From NCBI GenBank assembly GCA_027484825.1, contig JAIXSE010000006.1, positions 62,001 to 126,000 on the forward strand: a stretch of DNA of 64,000 nt, in the 5' to 3' direction. Origin of the DNA: Rubrivivax sp. (GTDB lineage Bacteria > Pseudomonadota > Gammaproteobacteria > Burkholderiales > Burkholderiaceae_C). The position numbers were made by a program, and so were the translations under genes. How positions within the stretch are numbered: the first letter of the stretch is position 1; each line of letters starts with the position of its first letter. Below are positions 8,746 to 19,211 of this stretch, piece after piece. The notes beneath the pieces are model-generated. The model ran no database searches. It was not told the origin of the DNA and saw nothing but the letters and a program-made list of their open reading frames with translations.

Positions 8746-9849
8746 TCAGTCCAGCTTGATGCCGCTCTTGGCCACCACGCCGGCCCAGTTCTGACGCTCC
8801 TTGGCAAAGAAGGCGTTGAACTCGGTCGGGTTCATGGTGTTGACCTCGGCGCCTTGCGAGGCGAGGCGGGCGCGCAGGTCGGGCGAGCGGATGATGCGGA
8901 TGAGCTCGGCGGAGAGTTTGTTCATCGCCGCAGGCGGCAGGCTGGTCGGCGCCAGAATGCCCTGCCAGGTGCCGGACTCGAAGCCCGGCGCGCCCTGCTC
9001 GGCAATGGTGGGCACATTGGGCAGCAGCGGCACGCGGGTGGCCTTGCTCACGCCCAGCACCTTGAGCTTGCCGTTCTGCACGAAGGGCAGCGTGGCCAGC
9101 ATGCCGTTCATCAGCACCTGGGTCTGGCCGGCGATGGTGTCGGTGACCGCCTGCGAGCCGCCCTTGTAGGGGATGTATTCCCACTTGGCGCCGGTGGCGG
9201 ACGCGACCGCGAAACCGGCCAGATGCGGCGCGCTGCCCATCGCCGTGACGGCAAAGTCGATCTTGGTGGTCTTGGACAAGGCCACCAATTCCTTGAGGTT
9301 GTTGGCGGGCACGGAGGGGTGGACCACCAGCATGTGCGGGCTGTAGGCCAGCATGGCAACGCCCTTGAGGTCCTTGGACGGGTCGAAGGACAGCTTGGTG
9401 TAGAGCGATGGGCTGATGGCCAGCGCAGTCACGTCGCACATCAGCAGCGTGTGGTCGTCGGTGGCCTTGGCCACGGCGTCCGCGCCGAGGTTGCCGCTGG
9501 CACCGGGCTTGTTGTCGATGATGATGGGCTGCTTCAGCGCCTCGGACAGCATCGGCTGAATCGCGCGGGCGATGATGTCCGACGAGCCGCCAGGGGTGTA
9601 GGGCACGATGATGCGCACCGGCTTGGTCGGCCAGGCCTGCGCCCAGGCGCCGCCCGTGCCCAGGCTCAGCGCCGTTGCAGCAGTGGCCGTGGCCAACAGG
9701 GACAGCATGCCGCGACGGCTGCCCTTGCCTGCGAGGCCGGCGGCGAGATCGGGCTGCGCAGCCGCATCAGCGGGAGCCGATGCGGAGCGATTTCGAGAGT
9801 GAGGTTTGGCAGCGCAGGGGCTGCGGGGATGCAAGCGAATCATGGACAT
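8746..9849 (-). CDS. Bug-type (TctC) tricarboxylate/aldarate binding protein
   Basis: A periplasmic solute-binding protein of the Bug family (Bordetella uptake gene, Pfam TctC). The mature part shows the family opening WPTKPVRIIVPYTPGGSSD, then IIDNKPGASGNLGADAVAKA and the WQGILAPTSLPP region. An unusually long pre-region of about 70 residues ends in a twin-arginine-like signal (GSRRGMLSLLATATAATALS). Start 9849 is chosen because GGAGAGAG precedes it. It lies between gudD and garL, so uptake of glucarate, galactarate or a related acid is the likely role. No TctA/TctB membrane partners are nearby; such orphan binding proteins are abundant in Burkholderiales. The ligand is inferred from context only. 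Confidence 0.88.
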   Translation of the reverse strand: MSMIRLHPRSPCAAKPHSRNRSASAPADAAAQPDLAAGLAGKGSRRGMLSLLATATAATALSLGTGGAWAQAWPTKPVRIIVPYTPGGSSDIIARAIQPMLSEALKQPIIIDNKPGASGNLGADAVAKATDDHTLLMCDVTALAISPSLYTKLSFDPSKDLKGVAMLAYSPHMLVVHPSVPANNLKELVALSKTTKIDFAVTAMGSAPHLAGFAVASATGAKWEYIPYKGGSQAVTDTIAGQTQVLMNGMLATLPFVQNGKLKVLGVSKATRVPLLPNVPTIAEQGAPGFESGTWQGILAPTSLPPAAMNKLSAELIRIIRSPDLRARLASQGAEVNTMNPTEFNAFFAKERQNWAGVVAKSGIKLD

Positions 9850-9992
9850 GTCTCTCTCCAAGGGGGTGGAAGGCCGATCACCTGGCGGCGGGATCTTGCG
9901 ATCTCCTTGTGGACTCTCGGATGGAGCGCGCCGTCAGGGATGAGGAACGAAGCTAGTTGGAGCGGGCCCAGGCCGTGAAGGACCGGTGCGGT

Positions 9993-11324
9993 TCAGCGCA
10001 CCATGCAGGGCCGTTTGGGATCGAAGCGCCAGCCGGGGATGAGGAATTGCATGGCGACGGCGTCGTCGCGGGCGCCGAGGCCGTGTTTCAGATAGCGCTG
10101 ATGGGCGGCTTCGACGGCGTCCATGTCGAGGGTGACACCGAGGCCGGGTTTTTTGGGGACGGCGACTTCGCCGCCGACGATCTGGAGCGGGTCCGTAGTG
10201 AGGGCTTGGCCGTCCTGCCAGATCCAGTGGGTATCGATGGCGGTGAGGCGACCGGGGGCGGCGGCGGCGGCATGGGTGAACATGGCCAGCGACACGTCGA
10301 AGTGGTTGTTGGAGTGGGAGCCCCAGGTCAGTCCGAAGTCGCGGCAGGTCTGGGCGACGCGCACGGCGCCGGACAGGGTCCAGAAGTGCGGATCGGCGAG
10401 CGGGATGTCGACCGACTGCAGCGCCAGCGAATGAGTGAACTGACGCCAATCGGTGGCGACCATATTGGTGGCGGTGGGCAGGCCGGTGGCGCGCCGGAAC
10501 TCGGCCATCACTTCGCGGCCGGAGAATCCGTCCTCGGCACCGCAGGGATCTTCGGCGTAGGCCAGCACGTCGCCGAGATCGCGCAGCAGCCGCACGGCGT
10601 CCTTGAGGAGCCAGCCGCCGTTGGGGTCGAGGGTGATGCGAGCTTCGGGGAAGCGGGCTTTGAGGGCGCGCACGGCTTCGACTTCGGCCTCACCGGCGAG
10701 CACGCCGCCTTTGAGCTTGAAGTCCTTGAAGCCATAGCGGGCCTGAGCCGCTTCGGCCTGAGCCACGATGGCCTCCGGCGTCATGGCGGTCTGATGGCGC
10801 TGGGCGAGCCAGGCGTCACCGCCGGCCTCGTCCTCGGGACTGCGATAGGCCAAGGACGTCTTCGTCCGATCGCCGACGAAGAACAGATAGCCCAGCATGG
10901 GCACGCTGCTGCGTTGCTGCCCTTCCCCGAGCAATTCGCAGACGGGCACTTCGAGATGCTGCCCCAGCAGATCCAGCAGAGCGCACTCCACGGCGGTGAG
11001 CACATGAATCGTGGTCCTCAGATCAAACGTCTGCAGCCCACGCCCTCCGACATCGAGGTTTTGAAAGCGTGCCTTGATCTCTGCCAGCAGTGCATTCCAG
11101 CGGGCGACTGGTTGCCCGACTAGCAGGCTGCCTGCTTCCTCAAGCGTCTTCCGAATCGATTCCCCACCGGGAATTTCCGCGACACCCACATGACCGGCGT
11201 TGTCCTCCAACACCAGCAGATTGCGCGTAAAGAACGGCGCATGCGCACCGCTCAAATTCATCAGCATCCCATCCTGTCCGGCGACGGGAATTGCCCGTGC
11301 CGACTTCACCAACGGACTCGTCAT
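9993..11324 (-). CDS. gudD: Glucarate dehydratase
   Basis: A 443-residue enolase-superfamily enzyme. Visible landmarks are the KxK motif in FKLKGG, the metal ligands LDPNGGW and [15 protein letters not shown], and the distal base in [17 protein letters not shown], which together match glucarate dehydratases rather than galactarate or mandelate relatives. It dehydrates D-glucarate (and often L-idarate) to 5-keto-4-deoxy-D-glucarate, the substrate of the downstream aldolase. ATG 11324 is preferred to the start four codons upstream. It is flanked by two Bug-type binding proteins on the same strand. The 216-base gap to the upstream binding-protein gene holds hairpins that could lower or reset expression. 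Confidence 0.95.
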   Translation of the reverse strand: MTSPLVKSARAIPVAGQDGMLMNLSGAHAPFFTRNLLVLEDNAGHVGVAEIPGGESIRKTLEEAGSLLVGQPVARWNALLAEIKARFQNLDVGGRGLQTFDLRTTIHVLTAVECALLDLLGQHLEVPVCELLGEGQQRSSVPMLGYLFFVGDRTKTSLAYRSPEDEAGGDAWLAQRHQTAMTPEAIVAQAEAAQARYGFKDFKLKGGVLAGEAEVEAVRALKARFPEARITLDPNGGWLLKDAVRLLRDLGDVLAYAEDPCGAEDGFSGREVMAEFRRATGLPTATNMVATDWRQFTHSLALQSVDIPLADPHFWTLSGAVRVAQTCRDFGLTWGSHSNNHFDVSLAMFTHAAAAAPGRLTAIDTHWIWQDGQALTTDPLQIVGGEVAVPKKPGLGVTLDMDAVEAAHQRYLKHGLGARDDAVAMQFLIPGWRFDPKRPCMVR

Positions 11325-11465
11325 CACACACTCCAAACGTCACACCACCACAGGAAGCGCCCTGCGCTCCCGCGCCCCACGCCACCACGCCACGCCACGC
11401 CCCAAACCAAGGGCGGCCGCCAGCCCAGGAGAAGCGCTCCCGTCTCCCTGCCGCCCGCCCCAAGC

Positions 11466-11535
11466 AGAGTCTGGAGATCCGGCTTTGCCGGGCTCCGACT
11501 GCCCCCTGGGGGGCGCGCGCAGCGCGTAGGGGGGC
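11466..11535. repeat. GC-rich palindromic element between two genes of the glucarate locus
   Basis: Two adjacent imperfect hairpins fill the gap between gudD and the upstream binding-protein gene. The first nests AGTC/GACT, GGAG/CTCC and CCGGC-TTT-GCCGG; the second pairs GCCCCCT (11501-11507) with AGGGGGGC (11528-11535) around an inner CGCGC/GCGCG. There is no T-run on either strand. Similar C/G palindromes occur between genes in many Burkholderiales genomes, to my recollection. A role as transcript stabiliser or attenuator inside the operon is inference. Confidence 0.5.
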
Positions 11536-11540
11536 CAGAT

Positions 11541-12548
11541 CTAATCTGCCGTGATCTTGCGGGTATCGATGAGCTGCTTCCAGCGGTTGAATTCCGACTT
11601 CTGGAAGGCCTGGGCCTGATCCGGATTGCTGGCCACCACCTCAAACCCCAGATCCTTGAACTGCTTCTGCAGCGCCGGGTCCTGCAGCACCGCGGTCATG
11701 TCCTTCACCAGCTGCGCACGCAGCGCCGGCGCCATGCCGCGCGGCACCGCCACGCCCTGCCACGAATACACATCCGCGCCCTTCACCCCCAACTCGCTGA
11801 GCGTGGCCACATCCGGCAGCACCGGCGACCGCTTGTCCCCGGTCACTGCCAGCGCCCGCAGCTTGCCGGCCTGGATGTGCGTCAGCACCGAATTGATGTT
11901 CTGGAACGACGCATCGATCTGCGCGCCCAGCAAATCACTGATGGCCGGACCACCGCCCTTGTAAGGCACATGCAGGCCCGACGTTCCCGTCTGCAGCCAG
12001 AACAGCTCCGCCGTCAGATGGTCCGAGGACCCGTTGCCCGACGAGCAAAAGCTCATCTGCCCCGGACGCTTCTTCAGCTCCTCGATCACATCCTTCATCG
12101 ACTTCAGCGGCGACGAGGCCGGCACCACCAGCACGTTGGGCGCCTGCACCGCAACGGTCAGCAGGTCCAGGTCCTTCAACGCGTCGTACTGCACCGCCTT
12201 GAGCAGGTGGGGCGCAATCACAAAGGGCCCCAGCGACGACACCAGCACGGTGTAGCCGTCCGGCGTGGCCCGCTTGACCTGCGCAGTGCCCAGCGTGCCG
12301 GTGGCACCTGGCTTGTTGTCCACAATGACTGTCTGCCCCCACTTGGTCTGGAGCTTGGCGCCCATGGCACGGGCCAGGAAGTCGCTGGTGCCGCCCGGTG
12401 GGAAGGGCACGACCAGGGTGACCGGTTTGTCGGGGAAGCCGGCAGCCAGCGCGGGACTCAGGGCCGCGACCGACAAGGTCGTTGTCAGGCCCAGGGTGAA
12501 GAGGGCAGAGGCCAGGCCCGAGCCCAGTCGGCGGATCAAGCGATTCAT
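11541..12548 (-). CDS. Bug-type (TctC) periplasmic binding protein
   Basis: A 335-residue Bug-family binding protein. The signal peptide covers about residues 1-35 (two Arg, a hydrophobic core, then SPALAAG). The mature part carries FPDKPVTLVVPFPPGGTSD, VDNKPGATGTLGTAQVKRA and YSWQGVAVPRG, all characteristic of TctC proteins. ATG 12548 has GGAG six bases upstream. It is the first structural gene after the FadR-type regulator and precedes gudD, so aldarate capture in the periplasm is likely. It is only loosely similar to the second binding protein at 8746-9849, so the two probably differ in ligand. No membrane components are in the window. Confidence 0.88.
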   Translation of the reverse strand: MNRLIRRLGSGLASALFTLGLTTTLSVAALSPALAAGFPDKPVTLVVPFPPGGTSDFLARAMGAKLQTKWGQTVIVDNKPGATGTLGTAQVKRATPDGYTVLVSSLGPFVIAPHLLKAVQYDALKDLDLLTVAVQAPNVLVVPASSPLKSMKDVIEELKKRPGQMSFCSSGNGSSDHLTAELFWLQTGTSGLHVPYKGGGPAISDLLGAQIDASFQNINSVLTHIQAGKLRALAVTGDKRSPVLPDVATLSELGVKGADVYSWQGVAVPRGMAPALRAQLVKDMTAVLQDPALQKQFKDLGFEVVASNPDQAQAFQKSEFNRWKQLIDTRKITAD

Positions 12549-12704
12549 CAATGTCTCCAGTTGACGGCCCCTGCCCGGTCAGCGGACGGGACCGATTCCG
12601 AACGGGTCGCTCTCTCAACCACGTGTGGCGACCTTGTTGTCAGTCATCATACAAGTGCAGCCAAGCCGCTGACAACTGGCAATCCGGTCCGCCCGGATCG
12701 GGAC

Positions 12705-13445
12705 TTATACCGAGGCCTGCTCCCGCAGGGCCTGGGCGGCGCGGCGGCGACGCTCGCGGCTGTTGGCCAGATGGGTGCGCATGGCCGCCCGGGCGCCTTC
12801 GCTGTCCTGCGCGGCAATCGCGTTCAGGATGCTTTCATGCTCGGCATTGACCCGGCGCAGGTAGTCGCGCTGGGCGGCGGCGTCCGGCTGCTCGGTGGAC
12901 AGGCGGGCGCGGGGGATGCTGGGAGCGCCCAGCGTCGTCATCAATTGCTCGAAATGCGGATTGCCGGTGGCACGGGCGATCTCCAGGTGGAACTGGAAGT
13001 CGGCACCGACCGCATCCCGGCCGGCTTCAGCCGCGGCGGCAAAGGCGTCCAGCGCGTCTTTCATCGCTGCCATCTGGGCGTCGGTCCGGCGTTGGGACGC
13101 CAGGGCCGCAGCCTCGGTTTCCACACCGATGCGCAGTTCCAGGACCGCCACCACGTCGTTGAGCGTGGCCATCTGGTCCGCGGTGATGCGGAATGCGCCG
13201 CCCTCCCCCATGCCCAGCACGAAGGTGCCGATGCCGTGCCGCGTCTCGACCAGGCCGGCCGCCTGCAGTTTGGAGATGGCCTCCCGCACGACCGTCCGGC
13301 TGACGTCGAACTCCGCCATGATGGCGGCCTCGGTCGGCAGCTTGTCCCCGGCCGCCAGACCACCGGTGCGGATGCGCTCGCCCAGGGACTCGACCAGGCC
13401 ATGGGCCAGGCTGCGGGGACGGCGGACGGACGGACGGGCATTCAT
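12705..13445 (-). CDS. FadR-subfamily GntR regulator of the glucarate genes
   Basis: A 246-residue regulator. The N-terminal winged helix spans about residues 10-75 (GDKLPTEAAIMAEFDVSRT, then VVREAISKLQAAGLVETRHG), and the C-terminal all-helical FCD ligand domain about residues 95-220 includes LELRIGVETEAAALA and the metal/ligand histidines in DFQFHLEIARATGNPHF and NAEHESILNAI. Such proteins typically repress sugar-acid catabolism and release DNA on binding an intermediate. It heads the minus-strand series leading to gudD, garL, glxR and ttuD, so control of that pathway is the natural inference. An in-frame GTG at 13484 is an alternative start; ATG 13445 lacks a clear ribosome-binding site. 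A matching operator lies just upstream. Confidence 0.9.
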   Translation of the reverse strand: MNARPSVRRPRSLAHGLVESLGERIRTGGLAAGDKLPTEAAIMAEFDVSRTVVREAISKLQAAGLVETRHGIGTFVLGMGEGGAFRITADQMATLNDVVAVLELRIGVETEAAALASQRRTDAQMAAMKDALDAFAAAAEAGRDAVGADFQFHLEIARATGNPHFEQLMTTLGAPSIPRARLSTEQPDAAAQRDYLRRVNAEHESILNAIAAQDSEGARAAMRTHLANSRERRRRAAQALREQASV

Positions 13446-13453
13446 GAGAAAGC

Positions 13454-13468
13454 AGTTGTACGACAACT
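13454..13468 (-). promoter_or_regulatory. Operator for the FadR-type regulator (autoregulation)
   Basis: AGTTGT-ACG-ACAACT is a perfect six-base inverted repeat with a three-base centre. Its core TTGTACGACAA fits the FadR-subfamily consensus TNGTNNNACNA exactly. It lies nine bases upstream of the regulator's ATG, where binding would block its own expression. A one-mismatch version (TTGTATGATGA on the minus strand, 12644-12654) lies about 95 bases upstream of the first structural gene. Binding is inferred from the consensus. Confidence 0.65.
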
Positions 13469-13573
13469 GAAGGAGATTGGCCACCGGGCTTTCACCAGCG
13501 GTGGCGAGGAGCGTGGCCGCGGCGGTGAACCCGGGTCAGCCCAGCGGGCCGACCCCGCGCGGGCTCAGACCGC

Positions 13574-16500
13574 TCACACCAGCACCCGCTCGATGCCGCC
13601 ATTGTTGGCCTGCGCCACATAGTCCGGCATCCACTGCTCGCCGAGGATCTGGCGCGCCATCTCCACCACGATGTAGTCGGCCTCCAGCAGGCCGTTCTGC
13701 AGGTCATCGCCGTAGCGGCTCAGGCCTTGCAGGCAGCTCGGGCAGCTGGTCAGGATCTTGAGGTTGTCCTTCTCGCCGACCTTGCCGGTGCCGCGCAGCT
13801 GGGCCTCGGCCTTGCGCAGTTCCTCTTCCTTGCGGAAGCGGACCTGGGTGGAGATGTCCGGCCGGGTCACGCCCAGCGTGCCGCTCTCACCGCAGCAGCG
13901 CTCGCTCTTCATGACCTCGGGGCCGACCAGCGCCTTCACCGTCTTCATCGGATCCTGCAGCTTCATCGGCGAGTGGCAGGGGTCGTGATAGAGATAGGCC
14001 TGCTTGCCCTGCAGCGTGACACCCTTCTCCAGCAGATATTCGTGGATGTCCACGATGCGGCAGCCGGGGAAGATGTCCTCGAACTTGTAGCCCTGGAGCT
14101 GGTCATAACAGGTGCCGCAGGAGACCACCACCGTCTTGATGTCCAGATAGTTCAGTGTGTTGGCCACGCGGTGGAACAGCACCCGGTTGTCGGTGATGAT
14201 CTTCTCGGCCTTGTCGAACTGCCCGGAGCCGCGTTGCGGATAACCGCAGCACAGATACCCCGGCGGCAGCACCGTCTGCACGCCCGCATGCCAGAGCATG
14301 GCCTGCGTCGCCAGACCCACCTGGCTGAACAGGCGCTCCGAGCCGCAGCCCGGGAAATAGAACACCGCCTCCGCATCCGACCGGGTGGTGGCCGGGTTGC
14401 GGATGATGGGCACGTAGTTCTTGTCCTCGATGTCCAGCAGCGCCCGTGCGGTCTTCTTGGGCAGGCCGCCCGGCAGCTTCTTGTTGATGAAGTGAATGAC
14501 CTGCTCTTTGACCGGACCATTGCCCACCGTGGCCGGCGGCGCCGCCGTCTGCTTGCGGGCCAGGCCGCCCAGCACCCGGTTGGCCATGCGCTGGGCCTTG
14601 AAGCCCACGCCCACCATGGCGGCGCGCGCCACCTTGATGGTCTCCGGATTGGTGGCGTTGAGCATGAACATGGCCGCCGCATTGCCGGGCCTGAAGCTCT
14701 TCTTGCCCATCTTGCGCAGCAGGTTGCGCATGTTCATGGTGACATCGCCAAAGTCGATCTTCACCGGGCAGGGGTTGACGCACTTGTGGCAGACGGTGCA
14801 GTGGTCCGCCACATCCTCGAATTCCTCCCAATGCTTGATGGAGACCCCGCGACGGGTCTGCTCCTCATACAGGAAGGCCTCGACCAGCAGCGAAGTGGCC
14901 AGGATCTTGTTGCGCGGGCTGTAGAGCAGATTGGCTCGCGGCACATGCGTGGCGCACACCGGCTTGCACTTGCCGCAGCGCAGGCAGTCCTTGATGGACT
15001 CGCTGATGGCGCCGATGTCGCTCTGCTGCATGATCAGCGACTCATGCCCCATCAGCCCGAAGCTGGGGGTGTAGGCATTGGTCAGGTCGGCGAAGGTGGT
15101 CTGCGAGCCGGGCGCCGGGCGCAGCAGCTTGCCCTTGTTGAAGCGACCTTCCGGATCGACCTTGGCCTTGTAGCTGGCGAAGTTGGCCAGCTCGTCATCG
15201 GTCAGGAATTCCAGCTTGGTGATGCCGATACCGTGTTCGCCCGAGATCACCCCGTCCAGCGAACGGGCCAGCGTCATGATGCGGCCGACCGCCTCATGCG
15301 CGGTCTGCAGCATCTCGTAGTTGTCGGAGTTGACCGGGATGTTGGTGTGCACATTGCCGTCGCCAGCATGCATGTGCAGCGCCACCCAGACCCGCCCGCG
15401 CAGCACCTCCTTGTGGATGCGCTTGCATTCATCCAGGATGGGCGTGAAGGCCGCGCCGGCGAAGATGTCCTGCAGCGGCTTGAGGATCTGGCTGCGCCAG
15501 CTGGCGCGCAGGGTGTAGTCCTGCAGCAGTTCGAAGAAGCTGCGGCCCTCGGGCTGCTGCACATCCAGCTGCTGCATCCAGGTGCGCCACAGCGTACCGA
15601 CTTCGTCCAGCAGCGACAGCGCCTGCTGCACCCGGTCTTCCAGCAGCTCGGCGCTGGGAATCTCGCCGGCATCGTCGCTGCGGCCCAGCGGGAGGTGGCC
15701 GTTGGCAAAGAAGTCCCGAAGGGCGTCCACCAGCGCAAGCTTGTTGCGCAGCGACAGCTCGATGTTGATGCGCTCGATGCCCAGCGTGTATTCACCCATG
15801 CGAGGCAGCGGAATGACCACGTCCTCGTTCACCTTGAACGCATTGGTGTGCTTGGAGATGGCGGCGGTGCGCTTGCGGTCCAGCCAGAATTTCTTGCGGG
15901 CGTCGGCGCTGACGGCGATGAAGCCCTCGCCCGAGCGACCATTGGCCAGGCGCACCACCTCGCTGGTGGCGCGGGCGACTTCATCGGCATCGTCACCGAC
16001 GATGTCTCCGATCAGCACCATCTTGGGCAGGCCGCCGCGCTTGCTCTTGGTGGCGTAGCCCACCGCCTTCAGATAGCGGTCGTCCAGATGCTCCAGCCCG
16101 GCGAGGATGGCCCCGCCCGGCTTCTTCATCTCGGCGAACATGAAGTCCTTGATGTCCACGATGGACGGCACGCATTCCTTCGGATTGCCGAAGAACTCCA
16201 GGCAGACCGTGCGCACATGCTTGGGCATGCGGTGCACGACCCAGCGGCAGCTGGTGATCAGGCCGTCGCAGCCTTCCTTCTGGATGCCGGGCAGGCCGGC
16301 CAGGAATTTGTCGGTGACGTCCTTGCCCAGGCCTTCCTTGCGGAAGGTGCGGCCCGGGATGTCCAGCCGTTCGGTGCGCTCGAGCTTCTTGCCGGTGGCG
16401 TCGAAGTAGCGCAGCTCGAAGCTGGCCACCTCCACATCATGGATCTTGCCCAGGTTGTGGCCGATGCGGTGCACCTCCAGCCACTTCGCTTCGGGGGTGA

Positions 16501-17488
16501 CCATGCGCCAGGAGGCCAGGTTGTCCAGGGCCGTGCCCCAGAGCACCGCCTTCTTGCCGCCGGCATTCATGGCCACATTGCCGCCGACGCAAGAGGCTTC
16601 GGCCGAGGTCGGGTCGACCGCGAAGACGAAGCCATGCAGCTCCGCCAGATCCGACACCCGCTGGGTGACCACACCGGCTTCGGTGAAGATGGTGGGCACT
16701 TCCTTGTCCATGCCGGGCAGCACCATCATCTCCACACCGCGCATGGCTTCCAGCTTCTCGGTGTTGATGACGGCGGTGTTCCAGACCAGCGGCACAGCGC
16801 CGCCGGTATAGCCGGTGCCGCCTCCGCGCGGGATGACGGTCAGGCCCAGCTCGAAGCAGCCGGCCACCAGGGCGGCCATCTCGGCTTCGGTGTCGGGGGT
16901 GAGCACGACGAACGGGTATTCGACCCGCCAGTCGGTAGCGTCGGTGACGTGCGCCACCCGCGACAGGCCGTCGAACTTGACGTTGTCCTTGGCGGTGTGG
17001 CGGGCGAAGACCTTGGTGGCCCGCTTGCGCAGCTCGGCGACTTGCTCGAACTGATGAGAGAAGGCGGCGACGGCCGCTTCGGCGGCGGTCAGCAGTTCAC
17101 CGACCCAGGCGTCGCGCTGGGTGTCGTCTTCAGGATGACGACGGCGCTGCACCTCGGTCAGGCGGTGGCGCAGCGCACCGATCAGGGCTTCCCGGCGCTT
17201 GGGGTTGTCCAGCAGGTCGTCTTGCAGATAAGGGTTGCGCTGCACCACCCAGATGTCGCCCAGCACCTCGTAGAGCATGCGGGCGGAGCGGCCGGTCTGG
17301 CGCTCGCCCCGCAACTGGTCCAGCAGCTCCCAGGCGCGGGCGCCCAGCAGGCGCAGCACGATCTCGCGGTCGGAGAAGGAGGTGTAGTTGTAGGGAATCT
17401 CGCGCAGCCGGGGAGCGGGCGCGTGGGTCTGGGTCAGATCGCCGGCCATCGCGGGGTCGGCGGGCATCAGGAGATGCGGTGCATTCAT
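13574..17488 (-). CDS. Giant FAD-linked oxidase / Fe-S / CCG-domain dehydrogenase with DUF3683
   Basis: A single 1304-residue protein joining parts that are separate subunits elsewhere. Order: N-terminal DUF3683-type region (about 20-200); FAD-binding PCMH domain (about 215-420, with [17 protein letters not shown] and [13 protein letters not shown]); FAD-oxidase C-terminal domain including [16 protein letters not shown] and [13 protein letters not shown]; two 4Fe-4S segments ([17 protein letters not shown] and [19 protein letters not shown]); and two CCG domains ([10 protein letters not shown] with YLCCGYPQ, then HDPCHSPMK with CCGESGTLG). It should oxidise a 2-hydroxy acid such as D-lactate or glycolate and pass electrons to the quinone pool. 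The exact substrate is unknown. The start at 17488 was chosen because the upstream extension is low-complexity. Confidence 0.88.
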   Translation of the reverse strand: MNAPHLLMPADPAMAGDLTQTHAPAPRLREIPYNYTSFSDREIVLRLLGARAWELLDQLRGERQTGRSARMLYEVLGDIWVVQRNPYLQDDLLDNPKRREALIGALRHRLTEVQRRRHPEDDTQRDAWVGELLTAAEAAVAAFSHQFEQVAELRKRATKVFARHTAKDNVKFDGLSRVAHVTDATDWRVEYPFVVLTPDTEAEMAALVAGCFELGLTVIPRGGGTGYTGGAVPLVWNTAVINTEKLEAMRGVEMMVLPGMDKEVPTIFTEAGVVTQRVSDLAELHGFVFAVDPTSAEASCVGGNVAMNAGGKKAVLWGTALDNLASWRMVTPEAKWLEVHRIGHNLGKIHDVEVASFELRYFDATGKKLERTERLDIPGRTFRKEGLGKDVTDKFLAGLPGIQKEGCDGLITSCRWVVHRMPKHVRTVCLEFFGNPKECVPSIVDIKDFMFAEMKKPGGAILAGLEHLDDRYLKAVGYATKSKRGGLPKMVLIGDIVGDDADEVARATSEVVRLANGRSGEGFIAVSADARKKFWLDRKRTAAISKHTNAFKVNEDVVIPLPRMGEYTLGIERINIELSLRNKLALVDALRDFFANGHLPLGRSDDAGEIPSAELLEDRVQQALSLLDEVGTLWRTWMQQLDVQQPEGRSFFELLQDYTLRASWRSQILKPLQDIFAGAAFTPILDECKRIHKEVLRGRVWVALHMHAGDGNVHTNIPVNSDNYEMLQTAHEAVGRIMTLARSLDGVISGEHGIGITKLEFLTDDELANFASYKAKVDPEGRFNKGKLLRPAPGSQTTFADLTNAYTPSFGLMGHESLIMQQSDIGAISESIKDCLRCGKCKPVCATHVPRANLLYSPRNKILATSLLVEAFLYEEQTRRGVSIKHWEEFEDVADHCTVCHKCVNPCPVKIDFGDVTMNMRNLLRKMGKKSFRPGNAAAMFMLNATNPETIKVARAAMVGVGFKAQRMANRVLGGLARKQTAAPPATVGNGPVKEQVIHFINKKLPGGLPKKTARALLDIEDKNYVPIIRNPATTRSDAEAVFYFPGCGSERLFSQVGLATQAMLWHAGVQTVLPPGYLCCGYPQRGSGQFDKAEKIITDNRVLFHRVANTLNYLDIKTVVVSCGTCYDQLQGYKFEDIFPGCRIVDIHEYLLEKGVTLQGKQAYLYHDPCHSPMKLQDPMKTVKALVGPEVMKSERCCGESGTLGVTRPDISTQVRFRKEEELRKAEAQLRGTGKVGEKDNLKILTSCPSCLQGLSRYGDDLQNGLLEADYIVVEMARQILGEQWMPDYVAQANNGGIERVLV

Positions 17489-17802
17489 GGCGGCCAGGTG
17501 CGTGAACACCCTGGGTTGCGGCCCGGCGCATGAAGCGGCGGGCCAGGCTGAGACACTGGAAACCGGACGGCGAACCGTGGCCCCGGGATCGGGCGTCGCC
17601 CGGACTTTTGGTCCGCCGGCAGGGCTGAAGCACTCAGCCGCCGGTGTGGCGTTCGCGAAAGGCCTGGATGTCGGCCGACCCGGGCGGGGCAATGGGCGGA
17701 ATCCTACCTTAGGGACAGAGGGCCACCGTGGTCAGGGGGCTCTAGAGCGGCACCGGGGACCGGGGACCGGGCGTTCGCTGTCCGCAATGCGGTCAGACGG
17801 GT

Positions 17803-17828
17803 CGTGACGAGTGTCACAATCGCTTCAT
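17803..17828 (+). promoter_or_regulatory. CRP-like palindrome overlapping a weak Pho-box-like pair upstream of ugpB
   Basis: CGTGA-N6-TCACA (17803-17818) is one base away from the CRP consensus TGTGA-N6-TCACA. Overlapping it, GTGTCAC and GCTTCAT spaced by four bases (17811-17828) loosely follow the repeated CTGTCAT of Pho boxes. It lies about 60-80 bases before the ugpB ATG. In enteric bacteria ugp responds to both phosphate starvation and cAMP-CRP, so the placement is suggestive. The rest of the 397-base gap 17489-17885 shows no gene. Confidence 0.4.
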
Positions 17829-17885
17829 AAGCTCTGCGGCGTCCCCGTTTCGCCGTCACAACACCTTTTGGAGCATTGGAGACCC

Positions 17886-19211
17886 ATGAAGACTTCCCTG
17901 CTTGCTGCCGCGCCGGCAGCGCTGCTCGCGGCCGCCCTGGCCGTTCCTCCCGCCACCGCACAGGCCCAGACCGAAATCCAGTGGTGGCACTCCATGGGCG
18001 GCGGCCTGGGAGACTGGGTGAATGACCTGGCCAAGGATTTCAACGCCAGCCAGAAGGACTACAAGGTGGTGCCGGTCTACAAGGGCGCCTATGACGAGTC
18101 CATGGCCGGGGCGATTGCCGCCTTCCGCGCCGGCAATGCGCCGCATCTGCTGCAGGTGTTCGAGGTCGGCACTGCCACCATGATGGCCAGCAAGGGCGCC
18201 GTGGTGCCGGTGGGCGAGGTGATGAAGCAGGCCGGTGTGAAGTTCGACAACGCCGCCTATGTGCCGGCCGTGGCGGGCTATTACACCGCCCCGAACGGCC
18301 AGATGCTGAGCTTCCCGTTCAACAGTTCCACCACCGTCCTGCACTACAACAAGGACGCCTTCAAGGCCGCCGGGTTGGACCCGAACAAGCCGCCGTCGTC
18401 CTGGCCGGAAGTGGCCGCCGCGGCCGCCAAGCTCAAGGCCTCCGGCCACAAGTGCCCGTTCACCACCAGCTGGGTGGGCTGGACGCAGCTGGAGAGCTTC
18501 TCCGCCTGGCACAACGTGGAGTACGCCACCCGCAACAACGGCTTTGGCGGCCTGGATGCGCGGCTGGTGTTCAACTCACCACTGCATGTGCGCCACATCG
18601 AAAACCTGGCCAACATGGCCAAGCAGGGCCTCTTCGTCTACAAGGGCCGCGGCAACACCGCCGATGCCACCTTCGTGTCCGGTGAATGCGCCATGCAGAC
18701 CGGCTCGTCGGGCCTGTATGCCAACATCAAGAAGAGCGCCAAGTTCGCCTCCGGCATCGCGCCCCTGCCCTACTACCCGGACGTGCCCGGCGCGCCGCAG
18801 AACACCATCATCGGCGGCGCCAGCCTGTGGGTGATGGCCGGCAAGAAGCCGCAGGAATACAAGGGCGTCGCCGCCTTCCTGCAATACCTGGCCCGTCCGG
18901 AAGTGGCGGCCGAGAGCCACAAGCGCACCGGCTACCTGCCGGTGACCAAGGCAGCTTATGAGCTGACGGAAAAGAGCGGCTTCTACCAGGCCAATCCCGG
19001 CACCGACGTCGCCGTGACCCAGATGATCCGCAAGACCACCGACAAGAGCCGCGGCGTGCGCCTGGGCAACCTGCCGCAGATCCGCACCATCGTGGACGAA
19101 GAGATGGAACAGGTCTGGGCCGGCCGCAAGACCGCCAAGCAGGGGCTGGATGACGCGGTGCGCCGCGGCAACGAGCTGCTGGAACGCTTCCAGAAGTCGG
19201 CCAAGCTCTGA
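17886..19211 (+). CDS. ugpB: sn-Glycerol-3-phosphate ABC transporter, periplasmic binding protein
   Basis: A 441-residue binding protein. The signal peptide is residues 1-25 ([15 protein letters not shown] core, cleavage near TAQA). The mature protein opens [20 protein letters not shown], highly typical of UgpB, and contains [18 protein letters not shown] and [18 protein letters not shown]. It captures glycerol-3-phosphate or glycerophosphocholine in the periplasm for the UgpAEC permease. ATG 17886 is supported by GGAGA just upstream and by the signal peptide. Its stop overlaps the ugpA start (TGATG), starting a tightly packed five-gene operon. The identification is firm. Confidence 0.95.
   Translation: MKTSLLAAAPAALLAAALAVPPATAQAQTEIQWWHSMGGGLGDWVNDLAKDFNASQKDYKVVPVYKGAYDESMAGAIAAFRAGNAPHLLQVFEVGTATMMASKGAVVPVGEVMKQAGVKFDNAAYVPAVAGYYTAPNGQMLSFPFNSSTTVLHYNKDAFKAAGLDPNKPPSSWPEVAAAAAKLKASGHKCPFTTSWVGWTQLESFSAWHNVEYATRNNGFGGLDARLVFNSPLHVRHIENLANMAKQGLFVYKGRGNTADATFVSGECAMQTGSSGLYANIKKSAKFASGIAPLPYYPDVPGAPQNTIIGGASLWVMAGKKPQEYKGVAAFLQYLARPEVAAESHKRTGYLPVTKAAYELTEKSGFYQANPGTDVAVTQMIRKTTDKSRGVRLGNLPQIRTIVDEEMEQVWAGRKTAKQGLDDAVRRGNELLERFQKSAKL

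Noticed and set aside
13727-17533. Plus-strand open frame of 1268 codons
   Set aside because: Mirror of the giant FAD/Fe-S dehydrogenase; His/Gln/Val/Gly-rich composition typical of antisense shadows and no domain visible.
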